This document shows, in pieces, positions 35,574-45,643 of a stretch of 64,000 bases of DNA. Origin of the DNA: Aureococcus anophagefferens (taxonomy: Eukaryota > Sar > Pelagophyceae > Pelagomonadales > Pelagomonadaceae); NCBI RefSeq assembly GCF_000186865.1, contig NW_008705573.1, positions 610,983-674,982 of the forward strand, in the 5' to 3' direction. A program made the position numbers and the translations under genes. How positions within the stretch are numbered: the first letter of the stretch is position 1; each line of letters opens with the position of its first letter. The notes under the pieces are model-generated. The model had not been told where the DNA came from. It made no database searches and saw only the letters and a list, made by a program, of their open reading frames with translations.

Positions 35574-36926
35574 TTAGCCGCCCGCGTCCTCGGGGCGGTG
35601 GAGCGGGTCCTCGGGGTTCCGCTGGCGCTCGAGGCGCGCGCCCGCGGGGAGGTAGAGCGGGTCCTCGGGCTGCGCGAGGACGACGTCCGGCCGCGGCGCC
35701 GCGGCCGTCGCGCGGTAGATGACCTTGTTCTTGCCGACGCAGCGGAGGAAGCCCATGCCGACGCCCGCGTCCTTTCGGAGGAGGTAGTCGCAGAAGTCCG
35801 CGTGGCTCGCGACGTCCGCCTTCCGGAGCGCCGGGAAGAGGTCGCGGAAGACGCAGCACGGGACCACGGCGAAGGGCTTGCCGTACTTGAGCCCCGCGTC
35901 GACGATGGCCTCCGACGCCTCGTCCGCGTGCAACCCGACGATCGCCGAACAGGCCGCGAGGAGCGCGCGACCCTCGGGCGACGCCTCGAAAACACTGTCC
36001 AGCAGGCCCCGGACGTGGCCCGGCTCGCGCGCCGCCGCGCCGTTCGACCCCGCGGCGCGCTTCCGGAGGAGCTTGCGCCGGCGCCGGCAGAGCGGCTTCC
36101 GGAACCGGGGGTCCAGCGTGACGCAGTCGATGCCGTGGACGCACTGGAGCTCCCAGGCCAGCGCGCCCTTGCCGCCCGCGACGTCGAGGATCGGACCCTG
36201 CTCCAGCGTCGCGCGGCCGAAGGTGTCCAGGAGCCACGTCGCGAACTCCGAGTGGCGCGCGGCGTGCGCGCGCTTCTCGGCGTCGTCGAAATTCGCGTTC
36301 TTGTGGCTCCGCGACGCGCCCTCGGCCCGCTCGGCCCAGGGGTCGCGCGCGTCGCCCTCGCGCTTCAGCTCCGCGAGCCGCCGGAGCTTGGCGCCCTCGG
36401 ACCAGCGCCTTTCGCCGTCCGTCGCGAACGCGTGGCGGTAGGGGCACCGGGGATTCTTGCACGCGCCCCGGGCCCAGAGCTTGCAGAGCACGTCGCGCGG
36501 GTCCCGCGGGACGACGAGCTTCGTGTCCTCGTCGCGGCCCATCTCGCGCACCGTCGCCACGGCCTCGCAGCGCAGGGCCCGGAGGCCGCGCTTCGACGGG
36601 TTCGGCTCGTCGCGCGCGGCGACGCGGACGACGGCGGCGCGCTCCGCGCCGGCGAAGGTGTTCGCGTCGCAGCTCAGCTGCCACTCCTCGGCCGAGCCGT
36701 CGCGCCGCACGTCCATGAAGACGAAGCGCTTGCCGAGGCGCCGCCAGCGCACGACCGTCGCCTCGAAGCGCTCCAGCGGCGCGGGCGCATCGGCGGACGA
36801 CGACGCCGTCGCGCTCGCATCGATCGCGGCCATGTGGGACGACGACGCCGTCGCGCTCGCATCGATCGCTGCCATGCGGTCATCCAGCGGCGGCGGCGCG
36901 TCGTTCTCTTTGGCCGACGAGGACAT
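35574..36926 (-). CDS. CCCH zinc-finger plus S-adenosylmethionine methyltransferase-like protein
   Basis: About 450 aa from ATG 36926, chosen because a TGGCAGCCA promoter motif lies 8 bp upstream; Met 36974 is alternative. Domains: a duplicated MAAIDASATASSS tract, a beta-rich domain (FEATVVRWRRLGKRFVFMDV), a CCCH finger (CKLWARGACKNPRCPYRH), then a Rossmann methyltransferase (GPILDVAGGKGALAWELQC) with IVGLHADEASEAIVDAGLKY and FAVVPCCVFRDLF. The order of finger plus methyltransferase with a late PCC motif is reminiscent of tRNA-modifying methyltransferases, so RNA methylation is the likely role, but no subfamily can be named. Confidence 0.65.
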   Translation of the reverse strand: MSSSAKENDAPPPLDDRMAAIDASATASSSHMAAIDASATASSSADAPAPLERFEATVVRWRRLGKRFVFMDVRRDGSAEEWQLSCDANTFAGAERAAVVRVAARDEPNPSKRGLRALRCEAVATVREMGRDEDTKLVVPRDPRDVLCKLWARGACKNPRCPYRHAFATDGERRWSEGAKLRRLAELKREGDARDPWAERAEGASRSHKNANFDDAEKRAHAARHSEFATWLLDTFGRATLEQGPILDVAGGKGALAWELQCVHGIDCVTLDPRFRKPLCRRRRKLLRKRAAGSNGAAAREPGHVRGLLDSVFEASPEGRALLAACSAIVGLHADEASEAIVDAGLKYGKPFAVVPCCVFRDLFPALRKADVASHADFCDYLLRKDAGVGMGFLRCVGKNKVIYRATAAAPRPDVVLAQPEDPLYLPAGARLERQRNPEDPLHRPEDAGG

Positions 36927-36934
36927 GCTGCCGA

Positions 36935-36943
36935 TGGCAGCCA
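36935..36943. promoter_or_regulatory. TGGCAGCCA palindrome
   Basis: 9-bp palindromic variant of the promoter motif, 8 bp upstream of the ATG chosen for the CCCH methyltransferase on the minus strand. A second copy (TGGGCTGCC, 37020-37028) serves the divergent gene. Confidence 0.35.
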
Positions 36944-37075
36944 CGATTGCCATCGCAATCGCTGCCTCAAGCAACCAGTGTTGAAGGATTCATGCCGATT
37001 GGTTTCACGATCCAAGAGCTGGGCTGCCTCTCGACCGCGGCCGACGCGCGGGGCGGGGCGATCCGGCCCTTTTCC

Positions 37076-37879
37076 ATGCCGCGGAGCTCGGCCCGTCGCA
37101 CCTCGAAGAAGTCGCCCGTCTCATCGAACCTCCTCTCGGGCACCTACACGACCCTGAGTTCGTTGAAAGCGAAGCACCGGCGCTTCAAGGGCGGCGGCGC
37201 CGACGAGGAGTCCAAGGAGGCGCCGCCGGAGAACATGCGCATGTCGCCGAGCCACTGGGACCGCGGCGCCGACGACCCGCCGCCCGTGCCGACCTTCACC
37301 GCGCGGCGCCGGCCGTCGCAGAACTCGAGCGTTTTGGAAGCCGCGTTCGGGTCCTGGCTCTGCTGCGCCGAGGAGGAGCCCATGACCCTGCCGGACATCC
37401 CCCAGGGCCCCCTCTGGGGGCCGCTCGTGCGCCACATGCCCTGCCGCGACGACGCGGACGTCCACGCGCGTCGCCCCGCGTCGAAAAGTTCCGCGGTCCT
37501 TCGAAGCGCGATTAGCAATGTCCCCCGCGCGCAGGTCTTCCTGCAGCTCCTCGACGGCCTCGTGGGCCGGGGCAACGTCGCCAACGACGTCTGCGAGTCC
37601 GGCAACTCGATCCTCCACTACTGCGCGCAGCGCAGCGACCCGAAGCTCCTACTGGCGCTCTCGGACCTACCGAACACGAATTTGGACCACGAGCGGTACG
37701 TCGACCTGCTGCGCAAGAAGAACTTCGGCGGCCAGCGGCCCCTGGACCTCGCGCTCATGGTCGACGCGGCGGACTGCGTCGCGATCATCCAGACGAAGCA
37801 CCGCCTCATGGGCTTCAACCCGGACGCCGCGAACGGGCCCGCGGCCGCGGCCGCGCCGCCGGCGTCGCGACGAGCGTGA
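37076..37879 (+). CDS. Ankyrin-repeat-like protein
   Basis: About 267 aa from ATG 37076; Mets at 36992 and 36947 are alternatives. Basic Ser/Arg start (MPRSSARRTSKKSPVSS), a Pro/Ser-rich middle, then helices that look like two or three weak ankyrin units: ICNVA-type turn NVANDVCESGNSILHYCAQR, LLALSDLPNTNLDHERYVDL and GGQRPLDLALMVDAADCVAI. The first carries the typical NxxGNSxLHYC pattern. Ankyrin stacks mediate protein binding; partner unknown. The C-terminus is Ala/Pro-rich. A TGGGCTGCC motif is about 50 bp upstream. Confidence 0.5.
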   Translation: MPRSSARRTSKKSPVSSNLLSGTYTTLSSLKAKHRRFKGGGADEESKEAPPENMRMSPSHWDRGADDPPPVPTFTARRRPSQNSSVLEAAFGSWLCCAEEEPMTLPDIPQGPLWGPLVRHMPCRDDADVHARRPASKSSAVLRSAISNVPRAQVFLQLLDGLVGRGNVANDVCESGNSILHYCAQRSDPKLLLALSDLPNTNLDHERYVDLLRKKNFGGQRPLDLALMVDAADCVAIIQTKHRLMGFNPDAANGPAAAAAPPASRRA

Positions 37880-38096
37880 GCGCGTGGGCCCCCGGGTCTT
37901 GTAAGCGCGGGGGAATTTCCGTGGGTCTGGTTCGTCGCGGCCGCGCGGCGCGTGGGACGCGTCGGAGGCGTCCATGATGACGTGCATCGACTCGAGCAAA
38001 AAGTGAGCGAGTCTCGGAGCGCAACAGGTGGCGCACTCCTCGACGCGTCGCGGCGCTCACGCCCCCCCTCGAAACCTGGCCAAGCCCGAGAAGAAG

Positions 38097-38933
38097 ATGT
38101 CGGGCCCGCTCCTGAACCTCGGCGAGGTGCACTCGACCTGGTCGAAGCACGTCAAGCGCTCGCTCTTCCGGCGCAAGAAGGCGGAGGTCCAGGTCAAGGA
38201 CGACGGGATCTCCTCGGACGTGCCCGCGCTCTACGTCGCCATGAAGGGCGCGAAGGCGGAAGCCGCGTGGGCGAAGACCGTCGAATACCGGGAGAAGAAC
38301 GCCGTCGACGCCGTCGCGCGCGAGCCGCAGACGTCGTGCGCGGCCGTCAAGAAACTCTACCCGCACTTCCTCCACGGCCGGTCCCCCCAGGGCGACGTCG
38401 TCGTCTTCGAGCTCCTGGGCAAGCTCGACACGTCCGTGCTCCGCGCCGGGACCGTCGACCGCAACAAAATCGTCCGCCACTTCGCCTTCGTGCACGAGCA
38501 CATCTCCGCGGCCTTCGACGGCGAGGAGACGCGCGTCGCGACGGTGCTCGACGCCGGCGGCCTCTCGCGCAGCCACCTGAGCTCCCACTTTTACGCGCTG
38601 CTGTCGGCGGCCTCGGAGACGACGGACAATCTCGTGCCCTTCCGCACGCGGCGCGTCGTCGTCGTCAACGCGCCGGCCTTCTTCAAGGTCGTCTTCGCCG
38701 CCGTGCGCGCGGTGCTGCCCAAGGCCGTGCGCGACACGGTCGAATTCGTCGGCGAGGCGTCGAAGGCGGCGGTCCTCGCGGACCTCTGCGGGTCGGACCT
38801 GCCGCCGGAGTACGGCGGCGACGGGCCCGCGCTCGGGGACCACGTCTTCGAGAAGGACTTCGCCGCGTCCGTCGCGCACACGCTCCTGCCCCCCGCGGCG
38901 CCGGAGCCCGAGGCGGCGCGACCGGCGACGTAG
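38097..38933 (+). CDS. CRAL-TRIO (Sec14-like) lipid-binding protein
   Basis: About 278 aa from ATG 38097 (MSGPLLNLGEVHSTWSKHVK); a Met at 38028 would add 23 residues. The CRAL-TRIO fold is suggested by FFLHGRSPQ-type entry (FLHGRSPQGDVVVFELLGKL), TVLDAGGLSRSHLSSHFYAL, the signature VVVVNAPAFFKVVFAAVRAV and the exit loop LPPEYGGDGPALG. Such proteins move phosphoinositides or other lipids between membranes. No leader or membrane span, so cytosolic. The family match is good in the C-terminal half and weaker before residue 100. Confidence 0.75.
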   Translation: MSGPLLNLGEVHSTWSKHVKRSLFRRKKAEVQVKDDGISSDVPALYVAMKGAKAEAAWAKTVEYREKNAVDAVAREPQTSCAAVKKLYPHFLHGRSPQGDVVVFELLGKLDTSVLRAGTVDRNKIVRHFAFVHEHISAAFDGEETRVATVLDAGGLSRSHLSSHFYALLSAASETTDNLVPFRTRRVVVVNAPAFFKVVFAAVRAVLPKAVRDTVEFVGEASKAAVLADLCGSDLPPEYGGDGPALGDHVFEKDFAASVAHTLLPPAAPEPEAARPAT

Positions 38934-39049
38934 CGCGCGCGCGAGTCGCCGGGAGGACCGCCGTCGTCGAGGCCCGCGACGGCGGCGTCGCGGCGACGCG
39001 CTCGTACTCGCGCTCGTCTGATAAGATGAGCGACCACAACTTACGAAAC

Positions 39050-41639
39050 CTAGAGCACGACGATGGAGTTGACGAGGGCGCGGACCATCTGGGGGTTGCG
39101 GACGTCCGAGAGCTCGCCCGAGTAGACGTTGCGCAGCAGGGGCCGCCAGCAGGCGTCCTTGCGGTTCGGCCGGGGCGTGCAGCCGAGGTCGTAGTGGGCC
39201 CAGTCGCCCGCGGCGGCGCAGGCGCCGTCGCGGAGCGCGCAGACGTCCGCGCCGAGCTCCGGCAGGGGCGACACCTCGAGGTCGACGTGGACGGGCTGGA
39301 GCATCCAGCACGTCTTGCACTCGTCGCAGTCCGGGACTTTCGCGAGGTCGATGTAGAGCGACTGCGTCGGGTCGCCGTCGCCGCCGACGGCGACGCACGC
39401 GGGCGGGCCGCACGGCGCGCCCTCGACGGTGACCTTGAGCTCCGTCTTCCAGTTCGCCGTCGTGATGGGCCGCGGACCCGTCGTCGTCGGCTCGGAGATG
39501 AGCACGGCGCAGCGCGCCGCGCGCGAGAAGTCGACGTCGAGCTGGAGCGGGCCGGAGCCGGCGAAGCCCTCGAAGGCCCGCGTCTGGCCGCCGTGGCTGC
39601 AGGCCATCTCGTGGGAGAAGCACTCCAGGGACGTCTCGTCGCCGCAGGCCGCGGCGCGGTCCAGGTCGCCGCAGGACGCGTCGTGCTTGCCGCCCCCGAC
39701 GGCGACGTTGGACCACCTGGGCAGCAAAAGGGTGCGAAATTCCCAACTTGAAAGGCTCCTATCTCGGTCGGTTTCCGCTCGTTTCGGCTGATTTTTGGAC
39801 GAGCGATCATCTCTCGGAGCGCTCTCGAAGCGTGGGTGCTGATTTCGAAACGCGCGCGCGCGGAACACGCACGTTGAAGCGACGTTGAATCACCCTTTTG
39901 CTGCCCTGTGGACCACCGCGTCACCGCGGACGCGTTCGACACCAGATCGCCGACGTCGGGCGCCGCGTGCTTGGGCAGGGACGAGTAGGCGCACTTGGGC
40001 CGGCTCAGGTGCTTGTCGCAGAGCGGGCCCGTGCAGATCGCCGCGTGGGGCAGCGGCGACTTGACGTTGCGCGCCTTCGCGGACCGCGCGACGAGCGCCG
40101 CGACGTCCGCGGCGACGGTCCGCGACCGGAGCAACCTCAACAGCGTCGTGTTCGCGTACTGGAGGTAGTGGTAGGCGACCTGGTTCCCGACGAGCTCGTG
40201 GCCCAGGTGGGACAGGTACTTGCCCCGCTTGTCGTAGAGGCCGCCGCCGACGAACTGGGCCCAGGACTTGTGGCTCGCGTCGAAGCCGTCGTAGGCCGCG
40301 CGCGCGTGGAAGCCGTCCGGTTTGTCCGCGTCGATGGGGCAGACCTTGACGTCCTTGTCCTTGCACCTGTCCTTGGAACCGCCGTCGTGGAGCTTCGCCT
40401 GGCGGACCTTGCGGAGGTGGTCGTAGGCCGCGCCGAAGCTCGAGAAGAACCTGGGCAGGAAAAGAGAGATTCAATTTCGCTTCAACGTGAGTGTTCCGCG
40501 CGCGCGCGTTACGGAAAACACATCCACGCTTCGAGACCGTTCCGAGAGATGATCGCTCGTCCAAAAGCCAGCCGAAACGAGTGGAAAACGGCCGAGATAG
40601 GTGCCTTTGAAGTTGGGAATGTCGCTCTCTTTTCCCGCCCCGAGAAGAACGACGTGCTGTAGCGGCGGTACGCGTCGTAGAAGACGCCGCCCTTCTCCAC
40701 GGCGTGGCGCAGGGAGCTCGCGTTGTCGCCGCCGTCGCTGTCCAGGCTCAGGAACTGGAGCGCCGGCCGCGTCCGCAACCCGAAGACGGTCCGGAGGAAG
40801 ACCTCCGAAGCCGCGAGTTCGCGGAACGGCACGCGGCTCGCCTGCTTGTTGCGGTTGGTCCTATCCGAAATGTTCACGTTCCAGACGAGGTCCGACCGCT
40901 GGCCGGCGTCGAGCCAGCCCAGCGCCTCGGGCAGGCCCTCGCTCATGCCCTTGGGGCTCCACTCGCGGATGACGACGTCGACGTCGGGGCCCAACAGCGC
41001 TCCCAGGCAGAACGCGTCCGGGAAGCGGTTCCGCGACGCCGCCGCCGCGGATCTTACTTCAAAATCGACGCCCAGCGACGTGAAGAAGGGCTTCAGCCGC
41101 CGCTCGAGCACGCGGGGCCACGCGGCCGACGCCCACCGGCCCTCGCCGGACGTCACGCGGCCGCCCAGGACCGCGATGACGAAGCGCTTCGGCGCCGCGG
41201 GCCCCAGCAGCGCCGCGACGATGCGGTCGTGGAGCCCGAAGTCCGTCACGCCGCGGTTCATGCGCCGCGACAGGCGCAGCACGCTCGCGTCGCCGCCGTA
41301 GTACGCCGTCAGCGCGTCGAGCGCGGCCTGCGCCTCGCCCGCCGCGCGCTCCGCCGCGGCGCGCGACGCCTCGTCGAGGGCCGCCGCGTCCGCGCCCGCG
41401 GCGGCCGCCTCGGCGGGCGGCGGCGGCGCCTCGCCCTCCTCGAGCGGCTCCGCCGCGGGCGGCTCCGCCGCGGCGGGCGCCGCCGGCGGCGCCGCGGCGG
41501 CGGACGGGGGCTTCGCGTCGGCGTCCGGGTGCTGGCGGTGCCGCACCCAGTCCGCGACGCGGTTCCCGTGGTGGCTCGGGAGCGCCGGCCGCGCGAGCGC
41601 GGCGACGACGAGCCACGCCCAGCGCCAAGGCGCCGCCAT
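39050..41639 (-). CDS. Secretory SGNH-hydrolase-like protein, three exons split by introners 4 and 5
   Basis: Exons 41639-40651, 40450-39917 and 39716-39050 give 729 aa. Signal peptide MAAPWRWAWLVVAALARP, then an Ala/Pro/Glu-rich stalk. Residues ~150-330 resemble the large SGNH/GDSL-like family of algae: FVIAVLGGRVTSGEGRWASA where the family has GGSVT-G, SAAAASRNRFPDAFCLGALL and DVDVVIREWSPKGM. The usual nucleophile Ser position is Arg here, so it may be inactive. The C-terminal half is Cys-rich (CTGPLCDKHLSRPKC, CDECKTCWMLQPVHVD) and extracellular-looking. Junctions restore YSTSFFSSFGAAYD and SAVTRWSNVAVGG. Function could be sugar esterase-like or lectin-like. Confidence 0.65.
39717..39908 (+). 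mobile_element. Introner element copy 4 (192 bp), inverted
   Basis: Plus-strand ends CTGGGCAGCAAAAG and CTTTTGCTGCCCTG. Perfect duplication TGGACCAC at 39709-39716 and 39909-39916. The minus-strand intron is 39916 to 39717, 200 nt, GT-AG. The body is inverted relative to the gene, yet the acceptor end still reads CTGCCCAG on the gene strand. Confidence 0.93.
40451..40642 (-). mobile_element. Introner element copy 5 (192 bp)
   Basis: Plus-strand ends CTGGGCAGGAAAAG and CTTTTCCCGCCCCG. Perfect duplication AGAAGAAC at 40443-40450 and 40643-40650. The minus-strand intron is 40650 to 40451, 200 nt, GT-AG. Body in gene orientation. Confidence 0.93.
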
Positions 41640-42636
41640 CGACGTGGGCTGCCTGCCCTTGACGCTGAAAAAAAATCGATGAGATGCCACACACAAGGGG
41701 ATCTGTATCTAGACTGGGGTGGGTGCTTCACGGGACTGGGCCACGGGAGCTGTGTCCGTCGTTTCTTTCGAAGCAGCCCATTTTGGGACGGCCGTCCATG
41801 GGGCTCCCCGGGGCCGGCGCCTGGCGCGGCGCGTCGCCCCCGGTCCCTGGACGAACCTGGCGAAGCCGCTTCGCTGCGGGCGTCGATGCGGCGACGCACG
41901 GGCTGCGTCCGTCTCCTCGAAATCGGTTCTGGCGGTCCACGGTCGCGGCAGGTGCGGGCCTCGTTCCGCTTTTCGCCGTCCGCCCATCCCAACCCCTTCC
42001 CCCGGGGCCTCCGCGAAAAAACGGAACGAGGCGACCTATTGCTGGCGCAGCAGACGTTCGGGCTCCGGACCGCGGCGCGGCGCCGGTTCTTGAGAGGAGG
42101 CCAGATCAACGACTTCTGACTCTGTGGTCAGACCCGCGCAACCGGAGGCGCGTGGGGTGTCTATGAACGATCTCCGACGCTGAGCTGCGCCCGGGAGCGC
42201 CAGAAACGGGTCTGGAGGGGGCCGAACTACCCATTTTACCCCTCAAAACGACTCGTTCTCAGCTCCACGCAATCGGTTTCGCGTCGCGTCTCTTCCGACG
42301 GACAGACCTCGTTCGTCCCCCCGAGAGTCGCCTTGGGGGCCATGCACGCTAGGGTCGTCGTGCGGCGCTATGGGGCTGCAAGTGGTGATTTCACGCCCAT
42401 CGCAGCCCATGAGACGCCCACGGCGCTTTCGTCCGTAGCCACGAAATCTGGAGTAACTTTGGTTTATTGAGCGTCGAACCGGACAGAGCTCGCGCGGCCG
42501 TTAATTGTTTAGTTGCATCCCCAGGCTTAACAGCGTTCCCCTTGCCACACAGCAACAACATCAACCACTCGCGCAACGGAAACCTTGTCGAAGGCGAGTT
42601 ACGTGAGTTCGGGCGGTTTGGAGTCGTGCGGGCAGC
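41640..42636. other. About 1 kb gene-poor tract with an inverted repeat
   Basis: The longest gene-free stretch here. Overlapping open frames exist on both strands but show no domain and shift between strands. It holds an inverted repeat, CCTCGTTCCGCTTTTCGC near 41960 against GCGAAAAAACGGAACGAGG near 42013, with about 35 bp of loop. Composition is less GC-rich after 42200. It may be a decayed repeat or a non-coding RNA locus; nothing proves either. Confidence 0.35.
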
Positions 42637-44450
42637 ATGCGGGGCGGCAAGATCAGAGCTCCCCCCCGCGGCGGCGCGGGCGGCGAGACGGAGCGGCTCG
42701 CGGCCGAGGCCCAGCAGATGAGCGACAAGCTCAACGCCCTGCGGGCGCAGATGAGCCGCGAGAAGCAGAAGCGCGAGGCCGCGGAGACGACGCGGGGCGT
42801 CGGCGGCGCGCGCTGGGGCAGCTCCGGCGGCGACCGCGGCGGCATCCGCGCCTACGGCCGCGAGGCGCGGGAGAAGGCGGGCGCGACGAACCGGGCGCCC
42901 CGGGCCGCGCGGCCCGCGCGGAGCCCCGCGGCCGGCGACCGCGCCGCGGCGGCCGCCGCGGCGCCGCCCAGGGTCTTCGGTGCCTCCAAGGGCTACTGGT
43001 CCCGGCCCGTCGCCGAGTGGAGCGTCGCCGACGCGGCGGACTGGCTCGAGACGACGGCGAAGCTGCCCCAGTACGCGGCCGTCTTCGCCGCGAACGACAG
43101 GGCAGCAAAAGGGTGCGAAATTCCCAACTTCAAAGGCTCATATCTCGGCCGTTTTCCACTCGTTTCGGCTGATTCTTGGACGAGCGATCATCTCTCGGAA
43201 TGGTCTCGAAGCGTAGATGCTTTTTCCGGAACGCGCGCGCGCGGAACACTCACGTTGAAGAGACGTTGAATCACCCTTTTGCTGCCCAGGCGAACGAGAT
43301 CGGCGGCGCGGAGCTCCTCGACCTCGGCCTCGACGACCTCGACTACCTCGAGATCAAGGCCCTGGCCCACCGCAAGAAGCTGTTGAAGGGGGTCGCGGAG
43401 CTCAACGTGGCGAACAGGAACGGCCAGGTGCTCCGCGCGCTCAGCCGCGGCGACGACGGCCCGCCGACGGGCCTGGACGGCACGAGCCCGCTCAAGCCCG
43501 CGAGCGTGCCCGCCGACGGCCGGGGCCCGTCGCCGCGCAAGGCCCGCGTCGGCGGCGCCCTCGGCGCGCCGGCGCCCAAGGACCCCTTCGCCCCGGGCGA
43601 CGCCTACGAGGCGCTGCCCCCGAGCCCGCCGCGGTCGCGGCGCGTCGCCGCGGAGGTCGCGCCCGCGAAGCAGCCCCTCCACTGGTCCGCCGCCGCGCCC
43701 CTCGCCGAGACCCAGGTCAGCGGCGGCGCCCTGGACGTCAACGGCGGCGACCGCGCGCCCCGGGGCCTCCTCGACGGCGCCGGCGCCGCCGGCGGCTGGA
43801 GCAACCCCGCGGACCTCGACGTCGGCGGCGGCTCGTCCCTGCTCCTCGACGAGCAGGCGGAGCAGGAGGCCTTCAAGCGCGCCGTCGAGGAGTGGCGCAG
43901 CGGCGGCAAGGAGAACGTCGCCGCGGAGAGCCCCACGAAGCCGGCCTTCGCGCCGGAGCAGTCGCTGCTCAACGGCACGTTCGACGAGGCCGCGGAGCAG
44001 CGGTCCTTCAAGGAGGCCGTCATGTCCTGGCGCACGGGCGGCGACTCGCCGCCGAAGCAGGCGCCTCCCGTGGCGCGCGTCGCGTCCGGCGACGGCTCGC
44101 CGTCGAAGCTCGGCAAGTCCGCGCGCGAGGTCGCCGAGGACCTCGAGCGGCGCCTCGACGCGCTCCACGCGGCCCAGGCCCGCGACCTCCAGGACCGCAA
44201 GGACGCCGCCGCGAAGAAACTCGCGGCGGCGACGCTCGAGGCCGACGAGCCCGCGCCCGCGCCGGACGTCGCGGAGGAGTCCGACGACGACCTCGCGCTC
44301 GACCCGGCGGACGCGAGCGACTACGAGGAGGACGACGACGACGAGCCCGTGCTCCACCAGTCGGCCCACGTGTCCCTCGTCGCGTCCCAGCTCGGCGGCT
44401 CCGCGGACGCGGAGGACCTCGGCTACGTCGTCGAGGAGGAGGACGACTAG
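42637..44450 (+). CDS. SAM-domain protein with repeated WR motifs, split by introner 6
   Basis: Exons 42637-43089 and 43290-44450 join in phase 0 into 537 aa. The sterile-alpha-motif domain spans the junction: RPVAEWSVADAADWLETTAK, LPQYAAVFAANEIGGAELLD, LGLDDLDYLEIKALAHRKKL. Such domains polymerise or bind other SAM domains or RNA. Downstream are two copies of a short motif, EQEAFKRAVEEWRSGGKENV and EQRSFKEAVMSWRTGGDSP, separated by about 40 residues, then a coiled coil and an acidic tail (DYEEDDDDEPVLHQ). The N-terminus is basic and helical. Likely a scaffold. GGGCAGC directly precedes the ATG. Confidence 0.75.
43098..43289 (+). mobile_element. Introner element copy 6 (192 bp)
   Basis: Ends CAGGGCAGCAAAAG and CTTTTGCTGCCCAG. 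Perfect duplication GCGAACGA at 43090-43097 and 43290-43297. The intron is 43090-43289, 200 nt, GC-AG, phase 0 inside the SAM domain. Body in gene orientation. Confidence 0.94.
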
Positions 44451-44492
44451 CGCCCGCGCCGCCTCCCCCGCCCCTCTCCTCCCCCAGCTTAC

Positions 44493-45390
44493 TCACGGCG
44501 GTATCTCGTCGAGGAAGCCGAGCCGCCGCGCGTCGTCGAGCCGGGCCTCGAGGCGCGCGAGATAGCTCCGCGACACGACGACGTTGTCCGTCTGCTTGTA
44601 GCGCATGAAGAGCACGAACGTGACCTCGGACGTCCACGCGGCGGACGCGGGCACGCTGAGGATGAGCGAGATGCCCGTCCAGAGCCAGTCCTGCGACGCG
44701 CGGGGCCGTCGCGCGGCGGCGCGGGGCGCCGGGGACGCGGCGGGGCCGCGCCAGCTTGCTCTGGTCGCCGACGAGCAGGCCGCAGGACGTCGAGTTCGTG
44801 ACGGCGAACAGGATGCAATCGATGGGCGACCGGAGGTCCGCGGCGTAGCGGGCCGTCGCGACGCCGACGCAGAGCATCGCCGCGTAGACGATACTGAGCA
44901 GCTTGAGCATCTTGAACTTGTCCCGCGGCCTCGCGTCCTTGGGCGCCTCGGCCGGGGCCATCGCGCGGACCGAGATGATGCGGTTGAGGAGGCCGAGGCC
45001 GCCGACGACGACCGCGTTGCCCGCGAGGCAGTAGAAGATGGTGAACAGCTTCGCGAAGGGCGTGTCCGCGTGCCGCGGCGCCGAGCCCAGGTTGTAGCCG
45101 ATGTTCGTCGAGTAGTAGAAAGCGTAACTAAAGGTCCACGCGTCGTCGTGCGGATGCGCGCCGAAGCGGTGGAAGACGAGCACGCCCAGGAACTGCCAGA
45201 CGCAGAGGATCGCCAGCACGTCGCTGAACATGCGCCACTCCGCCGTCTCGTTGACGCCGAGCCGCTCGTGGGCCTTCGTTCGCAGCCGGAAGAACTGGTC
45301 CTGGAGGCGACCGCACGGGTCGTCGTCGCTCGCGTCGCCGTCGAGCGCATCCGGCAGCAGCAAGTCGCGGCCCGTCGAGGCCTCGGCCAT
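44493..45390 (-). CDS. Two-pore-domain K+-channel-like protein with atypical filters
   Basis: Layout M1-P1-M2-M3-P2-M4: VLAILCVWQFLGVLVFHRFG; pore loop SYAFYYSTNIGYNLGS; FAKLFTIFYCLAGNAVVVGG; MLKLLSIVYAAMLCVGVATA; pore loop CILFAVTNSTSCGLL; then DWLWTGISLILSVPASAAWT. K+ selectivity normally needs TxG(Y/F)G; here the first filter reads NIGYN and the second SCGLL, so permeation may differ. The last helix is in another frame. An 82-nt GT-AG intron (44772-44691) joins CGLL to DWLW in phase 0; a +1 indel would also work. C-tail VSRSYLARLEARLDDARRLG. Confidence 0.65.
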
Positions 45391-45643
45391 TGCGTCACCC
45401 GTCGACGCCGCCTAGGAACCAGAGCTCGAGGGCTGCCCCATAATGGCTTCCGGCCTCAATGATGACTTCAAAGACACATATTTCCAGATCGACTACTTCA
45501 CTGGAGTCTGAGCGCAATTTTGGGCTGCCTGCTCGAGGAGGTCGCGGCGGCGACGGACGCGCGCTTGCCGACGCCCAGGAGCCCGGACCGCTGCGCGTCA
45601 CAGTCTGCGCGCACCTCTTGCGGCCGCGGCCGGCGCGGCGCCG

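Noticed and set aside
41684..42166. 160-codon frame and overlapping frames on both strands in the gene-poor tract
   Set aside because: No recognised domain, no leader, and competing frames of similar length on both strands.
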